Source: Chloroflexota bacterium (lineage in GTDB: Bacteria; Chloroflexota; Anaerolineae; Aggregatilineales; UBA2796). From it: 14,953 bases of DNA. The notes under the pieces are model-generated. The model ran no database searches and had not been told where the DNA came from. It saw only the letters and a program-made list of their open reading frames with translations. Shown here piece after piece: positions 1 to 7,956 of the stretch (the first letter of the stretch is position 1; every line of letters begins with the position of its first letter). Position numbers and translations under genes: made by a program. The stretch lies in contig JAGHYP010000035.1 of the NCBI GenBank assembly GCA_017743585.1, positions 1 to 14,953 of the forward strand. The letters are read 5' to 3'.

Positions 1-19
1 AGATGTGTATAAGAGACAG
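1..19. other. Tn5/Nextera mosaic-end adapter remnant
   Basis: The first 19 bases read AGATGTGTATAAGAGACAG, which is identical to the Tn5 transposase mosaic end used in Nextera libraries (its complement is the usual read-through adapter). It sits exactly at the window edge and interrupts the deacetylase reading frame. It is therefore untrimmed library sequence at a contig end and not a natural transposon. Genomic sequence starts at about base 20. Confidence 0.96.
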
Positions 20-681
20 ATCACCACCTTATGCGGCACGGCGCGCAATCCAAAATGCTCAGGATGAGCGCGCATCGCGTGTTCTAGCTCGCTCACGGCG
101 CGCAAGCGCACAGCGACGCCATCGCGCGCGTAAGGGAAATCCTCGTAGAAGTAGACGTTGCGCAGGCGGAAACGCGCGGCAAGCCGCAACGCCATGCCGC
201 GCACCAACTGATGATCCACGTGATGACCGACGCCGAGCGGTGCATAGAGCGCGACTTCAGGCGCAAGGTGCGGGTAGGCAGTGAGGAAATCTTGCTCAAG
301 CGCTTCGGGGGTGGTGGGATCGTCGGGGTGCACCTCGCCGAAGATTGCCTCTGAAGTGGTGTAGAGCGCCGCGCCTGACGTATTGCCGATGCGATAAATG
401 GCATCGGCAGTGTTGCCGAAGACGAGCGCTGCGCCGAGCAGCGTTGCCGCCTCTCGATCCTCAGCGCGCCGCGCGGCGAGCGCTTGCTCAGCCGCCATGC
501 CGCGCTTCCAGCGCGCGTGCAGCTTATCCGTGAGCGCAGTCGGCGTGAAGCCTGCAGGCGGATCGCCCGCCATGACCGTGTAAATGGTCACTGCAGCGCC
601 GCTGCGCGTCAACTGGGCAATCTGACCGCCACAACTGAACGCCGCGTCGTCAAAGTGCGGCGAGAGATAGAGGTGTTGCAT
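20..681 (-). CDS. PIG-L family deacetylase (LmbE-like), 3' end missing
   Basis: About 220 codons are visible and the C-terminus is lost at the contig end. Members of this zinc-dependent family remove the acetyl group from N-acetylglucosamine-type sugars (GlcNAc-PI, GlcNAc-inositol of mycothiol, bacillithiol precursors). The N-terminus begins MQHLYLSPHFDDAAFSCGG; H9, D11 and D12 match the HxDD zinc/base motif. The second motif GHHVDH at residues 152-157 supplies the probable catalytic H154 and zinc ligand H157. No signal peptide is seen, so it is probably cytoplasmic. The ATG lies 2 nt after the histidine kinase stop (TGA-AC-ATG), so it is the last visible gene of the nth operon and probably translationally coupled. 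The substrate cannot be read from the sequence; thiol-cofactor or glycan metabolism are both possible. Family assignment is secure, function is inference. Confidence 0.9.
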
Positions 682-683
682 GT

Positions 684-2504
684 TCAATGCGCGATTGGCA
701 GCCTGAAAGTGACCGTTGTGCCGCGATTCGGCGCGCTTTGCACGTTTAAGTCGCCGTTCATCAGCGCGATCAAGCTGCGCGCGATCGCGAAGCCGAGACC
801 TGTGCCGGGCTGCCCGAGACCGTTATCGGCGCGCCAGAACTTTGTGCCGAGCTTGGCGAGCTGCTCAGCGGACATGCCGATGCCATTATCGGCAACAGTG
901 AAAGAGATGTATTCGCCTTGGCGCACGGCACTCAGCCGAATCGTGCCGCCATCAGGCGTATACTTGTAAGCATTGCTGGCAAAGTTCAGCAACACTTGGA
1001 TGAGGCGGTCGCTATCGGCGCGCACAGGCGGCAGATCAGGCTCTACCTCGACGTGGAGCGTGTGCGAGCGCCGCGCGACCTCAGCGGCAAGGCTCTCACG
1101 CACGGCGTCAATCACCTCTGGGACGCTCACGTCCGCCAGCTGAATGCGCAGGTTGCCTGTCTCAATGCGGCTGATATCGTTCAGGTCGCTCACCAAGACT
1201 TTCATGCGCTGCACGGCATTTTTGATCGTGCTGATGGAGGCGGCTTGCTTCTCATTGACCGGACCCGCCATCTGAATCAGGTCAGCGTAGCCGCTGATGC
1301 TGGTCATCGGGATCTTGAGTTCATGCGCGACCACGCCGATGAACTCAGTTTTGGCGTTGTTGGCTGCCTGCACAGCGGCGTAGAGCCGTGCATTCTCAAT
1401 GGCAATTGCAGCGCGATCCGCCATGCGGCTGACCAATGCTTGCTGATCGGCGCTGAAGGCGTTGGGGCGCTCAGCGGTCATCACAATCGCGCCGATAGCG
1501 CGCCCGCTACGCCGAATCGGCACTAGCAAGATAGACTGCTGCTCAGCTTGATGCACCAGCGGCGCTTGGCTGCCGATGACCTGCTGGATCAGCGCGGGAT
1601 TCCGTTCAATGGCGGGCGGCTCGGCTGCGCCGGAATGCGTCACGAGATATGGCTCGCCTGTCTGTTCGTCCAACAGATACAGCGCAGCATCTTGCGCCTG
1701 ACAGACGCGACTTGACCATTCTAGCGTGACGCGCAAGGCATTGTTCAGGTCAAGCGTCTCGTTCAGCTGCCGATCCATGCGCTGCAGCATGGTCAGCTCT
1801 TCCACACGCGCGTTCAGCGCTTGATCAGTGGTGCTGAACAGTCGTGCGTTATCAATGGCGATCGCCGCTTGCGCCGCGAAGGTCTCCAGCAATTCCAAGT
1901 CTTGCTCGTTGAACAAATTGGTGCGCACGCGGTTATCCACGTAGACGACGCCGATCACTTTGCCGCGCACGCGCAGCGGACACGCCATGATGCTGCGCAG
2001 CGCATGCGCTATAACGCTCGCCTGGCTGGCGAAGCGCGGGTCTTCTTGCGCGTTGGTGGTGATGATCGCTTGATTGCTTTCCAGCACGCGGTTGGTGACC
2101 GTGCGGCTGATCGAGACAGCTTCCATGCCGATGGTCTCTTGATCAAAATTGCGACGGACGGGGATGGTCAGGTTGCCGTCGTCATCTTGGATGAGCAGGA
2201 AGCCGCGCTCGGCGCCCGTCAGCGCGATGATAGCGTCCATCACCTGATTTAGCACAGTCTGCAGGTCGAGCGACGAGCCGATGGCACGGCTGACTTCGTA
2301 CAATTTTGCGAGGCGCGCCTGTTGGCTCGTCTTCTGGCGCTCTGCAGCCAGCTTTTCCAGCACCTCTTCAACGCTCTTCAAGCGATTTTCGAAGAAAGCG
2401 GCGTCCATGCGTCCGCTCTGCGCTTGGCCGCGCAAAATGGCGAGCGTCTGACGCGCAGCGGCTAGGGCAGCGTCCAGCTCTCGCGGATTGGGCATTTGAG
2501 TCAT
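684..2504 (-). CDS. Soluble GAF-GAF sensor histidine kinase
   Basis: A 606-residue protein without transmembrane segments. In order: an N-terminal helical/coiled-coil stretch (about 1-75), a first GAF domain (about 75-222), a short helical linker, a second GAF domain (about 240-375), a HisKA dimerisation domain with phospho-acceptor H394 in FIGVVAHELKIPM, and a HATPase domain with N-box NFASNAYKYTPDG (N507, N511), DNGIGM at 539-544, and G2 box GTGLGF at 567-572. All kinase motifs are intact. It should sense a cytoplasmic or diffusible signal through the GAF domains and phosphorylate a response regulator, but none is encoded in the window. The ATG at 2504 overlaps the nth stop in an ATGA arrangement; an in-frame ATG three codons later is an alternative start. 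It sits between a DNA-repair glycosylase and a PIG-L deacetylase, which may hint at a stress signal, but that is speculation. Confidence 0.93.
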   Translation of the reverse strand: MTQMPNPRELDAALAAARQTLAILRGQAQSGRMDAAFFENRLKSVEEVLEKLAAERQKTSQQARLAKLYEVSRAIGSSLDLQTVLNQVMDAIIALTGAERGFLLIQDDDGNLTIPVRRNFDQETIGMEAVSISRTVTNRVLESNQAIITTNAQEDPRFASQASVIAHALRSIMACPLRVRGKVIGVVYVDNRVRTNLFNEQDLELLETFAAQAAIAIDNARLFSTTDQALNARVEELTMLQRMDRQLNETLDLNNALRVTLEWSSRVCQAQDAALYLLDEQTGEPYLVTHSGAAEPPAIERNPALIQQVIGSQAPLVHQAEQQSILLVPIRRSGRAIGAIVMTAERPNAFSADQQALVSRMADRAAIAIENARLYAAVQAANNAKTEFIGVVAHELKIPMTSISGYADLIQMAGPVNEKQAASISTIKNAVQRMKVLVSDLNDISRIETGNLRIQLADVSVPEVIDAVRESLAAEVARRSHTLHVEVEPDLPPVRADSDRLIQVLLNFASNAYKYTPDGGTIRLSAVRQGEYISFTVADNGIGMSAEQLAKLGTKFWRADNGLGQPGTGLGFAIARSLIALMNGDLNVQSAPNRGTTVTFRLPIAH

Positions 2505-3226
2505 CGTGCAATCCCCTCAGGTGATGTGCGCTGCCTTGCCTGCGCAGCAATCGGCTGACTCGCTTGAAAGTGACGACACTCGTCAGTGAGCGGGCAGCGC
2601 TCGCAGTGCGGCTTGCGCGCTCGGCAGAGGGCGCGTCCGTGCGCGATCAAATTCAAGTGCGCAGGATAGTACTCTTCGGGCGGGATGAGCGCTTCCAGCT
2701 CGGCGTGGGCCGCCTCTGCGCTGACCTTCTCGCCGATCAAGCCGAGCCGTTTGCTGACGCGATACACGTGCGTATCCACAGGGAAGGCGGGCTTGCCGAA
2801 GGCGAAGCACAACACAATGGCGGCGGTCTTCGGGCCGACGCCATCAATGGCGGTCAGCCAGGCTTTGGCGGCTTCCGTTTCCATCTCGGCGAGGAAATCG
2901 AGCGTGAGGCTGCCGCGCTCGCGCGTGATATGGCGCAGCGCGTTCTGAATGCGCGGCGCTTTTTGGTTTGCCAGGCCTGCAGGACGGATCGCCTCAACGA
3001 CAGCCTCAGTTGGCGCGTCGCGCACGCTCTCCCAATCAGGGAAGCGCGCCTTGAGCGCCGCAAAAGCGCGGTCGCGATTGGCGTCTGTGGTGGATTGGCT
3101 CAGGATGCAATCCACCAGCTCATCTATGGGTGCATAGCGCGGCTTCCACTCAGGTTTGCCATAGAGCGCGATCAATTTCGCGCTGATGCGCCGATATTTC
3201 TCGCGGAGCGCTGCTTGCGTTGCCAA
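2501..3226 (-). CDS. nth: Endonuclease III (DNA glycosylase/AP lyase)
   Basis: A 241-residue HhH-GPD glycosylase that excises oxidised pyrimidines and cleaves the abasic site in base-excision repair. The helix-hairpin-helix IDGVGPKTAAIV contains catalytic Lys133, and FPVDTHVYRV contains catalytic Asp151. The C-terminal [4Fe-4S] loop is complete: C201, C208, C211, C217 (C-x6-C-x2-C-x5-C). E. coli Nth has 211 residues, so this one is slightly longer at both ends. No ATG is available in frame near the N-terminus. The start chosen is a TTG at 3226 preceded by GGGCGAGG at about 7 nt spacing, a good Shine-Dalgarno. It is the first gene of the minus-strand operon, followed by the histidine kinase with a 4-nt overlap. 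A MutY-like role is less likely because no C-terminal NUDIX-like domain is present. Confidence 0.95.
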   Translation of the reverse strand: MATQAALREKYRRISAKLIALYGKPEWKPRYAPIDELVDCILSQSTTDANRDRAFAALKARFPDWESVRDAPTEAVVEAIRPAGLANQKAPRIQNALRHITRERGSLTLDFLAEMETEAAKAWLTAIDGVGPKTAAIVLCFAFGKPAFPVDTHVYRVSKRLGLIGEKVSAEAAHAELEALIPPEEYYPAHLNLIAHGRALCRARKPHCERCPLTDECRHFQASQPIAAQARQRTSPEGIAR

Positions 3227-3267
3227 AAATCTGCCTCGCCCTTCAATGCTGGAATGCTGTACTATAA

Positions 3268-3297
3268 ATTGTAGCCTAAAGGCGGCACTTTGGGCAG
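3268..3297 (-). promoter_or_regulatory. Possible promoter of the nth operon
   Basis: On the minus strand a TACAAT hexamer lies at 3273-3268, about 42 nt before the TTG start of nth. A weak -35 (CTGCCC-like) falls about 18 nt further upstream. The -10 is good and the -35 is poor, so this is a tentative call. It would overlap the divergent promoter of the methyltransferase gene. Confidence 0.35.
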
Positions 3298-3317
3298 TTC
3301 AGGCGCTGTGCTACAAT
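3290..3317 (+). promoter_or_regulatory. Promoter of the methyltransferase-SDR-epimerase operon
   Basis: The -10 hexamer TACAAT at 3312-3317 is preceded by TG one base away (TGC-TACAAT, extended -10) and by TTGGGC at 3290-3295 with a 16-nt spacer. The predicted start at about 3324 leaves a leader of about 29 nt before the ATG at 3353. The position is appropriate for the three-gene plus-strand operon. No experimental evidence is available. Confidence 0.55.
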
Positions 3318-3352
3318 CCTTCATAGGAACAGAGAAGGCGGGAAAGAATCGC

Positions 3353-4111
3353 ATGATGCAGAAGGATACGCTGCCACGAGTGCCGCTTGAAGAGTACGGC
3401 GAGCAGTATTTCCAGCGCTACAACTACGCCGACCGTCCGCTCGGGCGCTTCAGCATGTACTGGTTCGCTCGCCGCTACTATGCAGCGCTGGTGCGCCGTT
3501 TTGCGCCAAAAGGCGGCAAGCTCTTAGAGTTGGGCTGCGGCTTAGGGCATCTGCTCGGCTTGCTGCAGGATGACTTCACGTGCATAGGCATTGACATAGC
3601 CGAATACAGCGTCCAGCAGACCAAGCTGAACGCGCCCAAAGCGCAGGTATTTGTCCAGAACGCTGACGATCTCTCTATGTTCGAGACAGGCGCGTTCAGC
3701 GCAGTTGTCGCGCTGCATTTGTTAGAGCATCTGCCCGATCCGAAGCACACCATCGCCGAAGTGCATCGCCTGCTGAAGCCGGGCGGCTTATTTCTGTTCG
3801 CCACGCCCAATCCGATCTACAGCTTGCGGCGCTTCAAGAATCCTAAGACGGACGCCATCGGCAAAGACCCAACGCACATCAATGTGCAGCCGCCTGCTCA
3901 ATGGCGCGCTTGGGTGACGTGGCAAGGCTTCCGCGTGCTGCGCCACTTTGGCGACGGCTTGTGGGATGTGCCGTACTTGCCTATCCTGCCTGCCAAATTG
4001 CAATTCGCGCTCTTCGGATTGCCTGCGCTGGTGCAGGTGGTCACGCGCACCACATTCAATCCGCTCGCGCTTGGCGTGAACCAAGTGTGCATTGCTCGTA
4101 AGGAACGCTGA
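3353..4111 (+). CDS. Class I SAM-dependent methyltransferase
   Basis: A 252-residue protein of the Methyltransf_11/UbiE-like fold. Motif I LLELGCGLGHLL (about 57-68) binds SAM, GIDIAEYSV carries the acidic residue D81 for the ribose, and motif post-II/III is seen as ALHLLEHLPDP and LLKPGGLFLFATPNP. No signal peptide or membrane segment is evident. The reading frame is open upstream to 3290, but ATG at 3353 is preferred because GGAAAG lies 6 nt before it and the predicted promoter lies inside the upstream extension; ATG at 3356 is an alternative. The SDR gene follows after 19 nt. Similar proteins act on small metabolites, lipids or glycan precursors; the substrate cannot be deduced here. Confidence 0.88.
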   Translation: MMQKDTLPRVPLEEYGEQYFQRYNYADRPLGRFSMYWFARRYYAALVRRFAPKGGKLLELGCGLGHLLGLLQDDFTCIGIDIAEYSVQQTKLNAPKAQVFVQNADDLSMFETGAFSAVVALHLLEHLPDPKHTIAEVHRLLKPGGLFLFATPNPIYSLRRFKNPKTDAIGKDPTHINVQPPAQWRAWVTWQGFRVLRHFGDGLWDVPYLPILPAKLQFALFGLPALVQVVTRTTFNPLALGVNQVCIARKER

Positions 4112-4130
4112 AGGAAAGGCGGTCGCTAGA

Positions 4131-5057
4131 ATGAAGCGCTTCCGCTGGTTTTTGCTGGGCAGCGCGGCGAGTGTTGCCGCGTATTGGCTTGTGCGCTACC
4201 TACGCCCTGAGCACTCGCCGCTAGTGTTGAATCAGGCAGTGGTGATCATCACGGGCGCGTCGTCGGGCATTGGTCGCGCCTATGCGCTCGCCTTCGCGCG
4301 CCGCGGCGCGCGTGTGGTCTTGGCGGCGCGCCGCGCTGAGCTGCTGGAAGAAGTGCGCTCCGAGATTGCCACCTATGCCGCTGATGTGCTGTGCGTGCCT
4401 ACCGATGTGAACGACGACACGCAGCTTGAGCACTTGGTGCAGGCTGTGCTTGAACGCTACGGACGGATTGATATTCTGATCAACAACGCAGGCGTCGTGG
4501 TGCAAGGCATGTTGCAAAATCACGATCCAAAGCGCGTGCGCGAGATGGCGAACACCAATCTCGCCGCCGCGATCAACTTGGCACGCTTGTGCCTGACGCC
4601 GATGTTAGCGCAGCGCAGCGGCGTGATCATGAACGTCTGCTCGGTCGGCGGCGCTGTGCCGAACGCTTCCATGCCCGCCTATGCAGCCACCAAAGCGGGT
4701 CTGATCGCCTTCTCCAGCGCGCTGCGCCGTCAGTTGGAAGGCACAGGCGTACGCGTGGTCACGGTCTTGCCTGCTTACACAGATACAGATATGCTCCCGC
4801 CAGCGATTCAGGACTACGTGCGCGGCATTGGACTGAGCGTGGATACGCCGCACTACGTCGCTGAACACACCATTGACGAGCTGCTCAAGGGCGAGCAAGA
4901 GATTTGGTTTGGCGGCTTCACCACGCGCCTGTTCGCTTGGCTAGAGCGACATCTGCCGTTTGTCTCGACGCTCGTGCAGCGCTCGCTCATCACGCCTGAG
5001 GCGATCGCCTTGCTCGAGCAGCACACGAACGAGCTGGATGTACACAGGGCGCGCTGA
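4131..5057 (+). CDS. Membrane-anchored short-chain dehydrogenase/reductase
   Basis: A 308-residue classical SDR using NAD(P)H, with the Rossmann motif TGASSGIG (41-48), the structural NNAG (118-121), N143, and the catalytic S171, Y184 and K188 in CSVGG and YAATK. R67/R68 after the second strand suggests NADP preference. An N-terminal hydrophobic stretch (about 6-23, with flanking basic residues) should anchor it to the inner face of the membrane, which is unusual for a plain SDR and points to a lipid-like substrate. A longer frame starts at 4092, but ATG at 4131 is chosen because it begins right at the anchor and follows AAGGAAAGG (spacing about 11 nt) and the methyltransferase stop. Its stop overlaps the epimerase start (TGATG). 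Substrate unknown. Confidence 0.9.
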   Translation: MKRFRWFLLGSAASVAAYWLVRYLRPEHSPLVLNQAVVIITGASSGIGRAYALAFARRGARVVLAARRAELLEEVRSEIATYAADVLCVPTDVNDDTQLEHLVQAVLERYGRIDILINNAGVVVQGMLQNHDPKRVREMANTNLAAAINLARLCLTPMLAQRSGVIMNVCSVGGAVPNASMPAYAATKAGLIAFSSALRRQLEGTGVRVVTVLPAYTDTDMLPPAIQDYVRGIGLSVDTPHYVAEHTIDELLKGEQEIWFGGFTTRLFAWLERHLPFVSTLVQRSLITPEAIALLEQHTNELDVHRAR

Positions 5058-5473
5058 TGACCTTCCGTCTGAACCATCTGGCGATTGTAGTCGAAGATAT
5101 TCCACAAGCGCTCGCCTTCTGGCGCGACGCGCTCGGCTTATCGCTGAGCAAGATGGAGCGCGTTGCCGATGAGGAGGTCGAGATCGCCTTTCTGCCGCTC
5201 CAAGATGGCAAAATTGAGCTGATCGCGCCGATCAACACCACGAGTGGCGTCGCCAAGTATCTCGCCAAGCGCGGCGCGGGCTTGCATCATATCTGCCTTG
5301 AAGTGCCAGACCTAGCCGCGGCGATGCAGCGCTTGCGCGATCGCGGCGTGGAGTTGATCAACGACGCGCCGAAGGTCAACGCGGAAGGCATCCGCTACTG
5401 TTTTGTGCATCCGAAGAGCGCCTTCGGCGTCTTAGTGGAACTCTACGAGTCGCCGTCTGCAGCACAAGTCTGA
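5057..5473 (+). CDS. mce: Methylmalonyl-CoA epimerase-like VOC protein
   Basis: A 138-residue single vicinal-oxygen-chelate protein, the normal length for methylmalonyl-CoA epimerase, which interconverts (R)- and (S)-methylmalonyl-CoA in propionate metabolism and related carbon routes. The two beta-alpha-beta-beta-beta modules are visible. Likely metal ligands are H7 in NHLAIVVED, a His of GLHHICLEV (77/78) and E129 in VLVELYE; the fourth ligand may be E54 in KIELIAP, where Gln occurs in some homologues. VAKYLAKRGAGLHHI and VHPKSAFGVLVEL resemble the epimerase signatures closely. The ATG overlaps the SDR stop by one base, so translation is coupled. No mutase or propionyl-CoA carboxylase is in the window, so an alternative VOC function cannot be excluded. 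Confidence 0.85.
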   Translation: MTFRLNHLAIVVEDIPQALAFWRDALGLSLSKMERVADEEVEIAFLPLQDGKIELIAPINTTSGVAKYLAKRGAGLHHICLEVPDLAAAMQRLRDRGVELINDAPKVNAEGIRYCFVHPKSAFGVLVELYESPSAAQV

Positions 5474-5691
5474 GCGCAGCTGCGAGGGACAGTCATGAAC
5501 GGTTGTCAGCGCGCCCGTCTGCACGCCGAAGACGCTTACCACATCAGAGGCTCGAGGGACCGCGCAAAGCGATAGGCAGAGAATTGTGCAAGCGCAGGCT
5601 TCAGTGCGGCGGAAAGCGCCGTTGATATCTGGTTTTTTGGCGTGGCTAGTCGGATGATTCTCTCAACTAAGGAGCGATTTGCGATCGCGCC

Positions 5692-7890
5692 ATGCTGACT
5701 TTCATCGCGCGCTCGCGGCTGGGCGCACCAGCGCTCGCTGCGTACAGTGCGCTCGCCTTCATCACTTTGCACGCCTTGATCTTCGCCAACGGCACGCACG
5801 TAGCAGGCTACGATTACTTCAACTACCACTGGAATTTTTGGTTTCTACGTTACATCAGCCAGACTGAAGGCATCAATCCCTATCTGAACGATTTTGTGTT
5901 TTATCCTGCGCTCACCAACTATGGCTACCACGCCTATGCCGCGTTCTGGTATCCGCTATGGGCGCTGATTGAGCCGCTGGTTGGCACGCTGACCGCTTTC
6001 AACGTCATCATTTTCATCGCCTGCACCTTGAACGGCTATTTGTTGTTCGTCTGGCTGCGGCGCGAAGGCATTGCGGCGAGCTTGGCTCTGCTGGGCGGGG
6101 TTGCACTGCAAACTTTCCCGATTGCGCGCTATTGGTACTACAACACGCATATCAACTTGATGAACTGGTTTTGGCTGCCGCTGCACTTGTTGCTGTGGAG
6201 TCAAGTGATGCGCGCAGCGCGGGCGCGCGCCGCGCTACGAGTCGTCATATGGTCAGCGATACAAGGCGTGGCGCTCTATGGCTTGGCGATGAGCGATCAT
6301 CAATTTCCGATCTTCGCTGCGTTTTTGGTTGTGCCATACGGAGTGCTGAGCTTGTGGCGCGCGCGGCGCGCGGGCGCTCAGCTGCTCGCTCTGCTCTTCG
6401 CGGCGGCGCTGACAGTCAGCATAGCAGTGGCGCTGCTGTGGCAATTCGGCTACTTGCGCTACGCGCTGGAATTTCGCGGCACCTTGGCGCCTGGCGCGGC
6501 AGCTGAGCGACCGGGCATCGCTGGGCGGCTGTTCAGCATGGCTGAGACGTGGTGGCAGTGGAACACGCCGTCGCTGGGCGCATTTGTGACGCTGAGCGCC
6601 CTGATGGCGCTCGTTGTGGCGCTCTTTGTGCGCCGCGCGCGGCACAAAAATGACGGACGTTGGTTCTGGTTCTGGACGGGCATTCCGCCGTTCCTGATCG
6701 CGCTAGGCGGCACGGTTCAGCTTGGTGCGCTGAGCTTGCCAACGCCGTATCACCTGTTCCACGCGCTGACGAGCGGCATGTTCGGGATGCCATGGCGCTT
6801 GTCGCCGATCTTTGTGATCGCTATGGCAATCTTCGCGGGCAAGGTCTTCACGCCGCTTGTGGCAGGCAAGCTGGGCTTGCAGCTGACAGTGTTCGTGTGT
6901 GCTTTCCTCGCCAATGCATGGGCAATCCGCTTGTGGGAGACGGCGCCGCTGACGCCTGTGCCGCCCGCCTACGCCTTCTACGAGCAGATCGGCGCGGAGC
7001 GCGGCGAGCCATACGATAGCCTTGTGCTGGTGGAAGTTCCGACGGGTGTTGGCACGGGCGAGGTGCTGCTGGGCGATCCGCGTGCGACGCAGCTGCAGTG
7101 GTATGGCATCGTGCATCAAAAGCGCATGATCAACGGCTTTATCTCTCGCGCGCCCGTCGAGCATTTCTTTTACATCGAGACAGGCGATCCGATGTTGAGT
7201 TGGCTTGGGCAGCGCGTGCCGCTCGACGCCGATTTCGTGCGGCGGCAGATGGAAGAGCGCGTCTTCGGCTACCCGATTGGCTATTTCGTCGTGCATAAAG
7301 ACCTGATCGGGCGCGAGAGCGCGGCGCTGACTGAGATCTTCAGCTTTTTCAATCGCGACGTGCGCCACTTGCTGTGTCCTGTGTGGATTGAGGGCGATGC
7401 GGTCGCTTATCGCACGGCGGCGCATCCTGATTGGGACGGCTGTCCGCAGCGCGTGCCGCGCGACGGCGCAATTGATCTCGGCGCGGCAGAAGATGTGCGC
7501 TTCATCGGGCGTGGCTGGCACTATGCCGAGAACATTGCGGGCATCACAGCGCGCTGGACAGGCGAAGAGCCAACGGCATGGCTTCACCTGCGCGTCCCTG
7601 AGCGGCGCAATTATCAGGTCACAATCTCGGCGCAGGCTTTCGGGCGAGTCCGTCAGCTTAGCTTGAACGCCAACGGCGTGCTGCTCGGCTCAGTTGCCGT
7701 GCGGCCCGAAGGTTTGGCCGAGTACACTTTCAGGCTGCCCGCTGAGGCGTTGCCGTTCGAGGACGGCTACCTGGAGTTGGCGCTGAGCTACGATCTGGGC
7801 GGGCAGGACGAGCAGATCGGGCGAACGCTCGGCGTGTTGGTGGATTGGCTGCGCTTGACGGCGCTTGAAGAGGCGCGCAGGGCCGAGTAA
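5692..7890 (+). CDS. GT-C-like integral membrane glycosyltransferase with beta-rich C-terminal domain
   Basis: A 732-residue protein. Residues 1-415 hold roughly ten hydrophobic segments. The first outer loop contains GYDYFNYHWNFWF followed by NPYLNDFVFYP, the layout seen in GT-C-type enzymes that use lipid-linked sugars, with D41 a candidate catalytic acid. Residues about 425-565 form a soluble region, and about 590-722 look like a beta-sandwich, probably extracytoplasmic (repeated short strands such as WLHLRV, YQVTISA, LELALSY). Function is therefore inferred to be surface glycan or glycolipid assembly; the family is uncertain in detail. The start is ATG at 5692; AAGGAG at 5669-5674 is 17 nt upstream, too far for normal use, with a possible small hairpin (GCGAT/ATCGC) in between. 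No in-frame ATG/GTG/TTG lies closer to it. Confidence 0.75.
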   Translation: MLTFIARSRLGAPALAAYSALAFITLHALIFANGTHVAGYDYFNYHWNFWFLRYISQTEGINPYLNDFVFYPALTNYGYHAYAAFWYPLWALIEPLVGTLTAFNVIIFIACTLNGYLLFVWLRREGIAASLALLGGVALQTFPIARYWYYNTHINLMNWFWLPLHLLLWSQVMRAARARAALRVVIWSAIQGVALYGLAMSDHQFPIFAAFLVVPYGVLSLWRARRAGAQLLALLFAAALTVSIAVALLWQFGYLRYALEFRGTLAPGAAAERPGIAGRLFSMAETWWQWNTPSLGAFVTLSALMALVVALFVRRARHKNDGRWFWFWTGIPPFLIALGGTVQLGALSLPTPYHLFHALTSGMFGMPWRLSPIFVIAMAIFAGKVFTPLVAGKLGLQLTVFVCAFLANAWAIRLWETAPLTPVPPAYAFYEQIGAERGEPYDSLVLVEVPTGVGTGEVLLGDPRATQLQWYGIVHQKRMINGFISRAPVEHFFYIETGDPMLSWLGQRVPLDADFVRRQMEERVFGYPIGYFVVHKDLIGRESAALTEIFSFFNRDVRHLLCPVWIEGDAVAYRTAAHPDWDGCPQRVPRDGAIDLGAAEDVRFIGRGWHYAENIAGITARWTGEEPTAWLHLRVPERRNYQVTISAQAFGRVRQLSLNANGVLLGSVAVRPEGLAEYTFRLPAEALPFEDGYLELALSYDLGGQDEQIGRTLGVLVDWLRLTALEEARRAE

Positions 7891-7956
7891 CTTTTCGCGC
7901 TGCGTTGCGTAGTTAAATTTCAGACAGGTAGGGTCTGTGAAAGGAGTCGCGGCAAA

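Noticed and set aside
1..19. End of a natural transposon
   Set aside because: The exact match to the engineered mosaic end at the very window edge, without any transposase or second end, indicates library adapter.
918..2252. Plus-strand open frames of 143-202 codons opposite the histidine kinase
   Set aside because: They lie wholly antisense to a gene with all kinase motifs intact, show no recognisable domain, and are expected in GC-rich coding DNA.
2564..3274. A 236-codon plus-strand frame opposite nth
   Set aside because: Antisense to a complete endonuclease III with its catalytic and iron-sulfur residues; no Shine-Dalgarno or domain.
5495..5575. A 26-codon frame preceded by GAGGGA in the 5474-5691 gap
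   Set aside because: It has a plausible ribosome-binding site but the peptide has no membrane segment or recognisable motif, and nothing else supports expression.
5607..5638. Hairpin CGGCG-GAAAG-CGCCG followed by a T run as a terminator for the epimerase operon
   Set aside because: The stem is only 5 bp and the T6 run begins about 11 nt after the stem, too far for a standard intrinsic terminator.
6703..7587. A 294-codon minus-strand frame inside the GT-C gene
   Set aside because: Its composition is rich in H, R and Q as expected for a shadow frame, and it is inside a coherent membrane protein.
7905..7934. TTGCGT-N18-TAGGGT as a promoter for the small membrane protein
   Set aside because: Both hexamers are weak and the gene may simply be read through from the GT-C gene.
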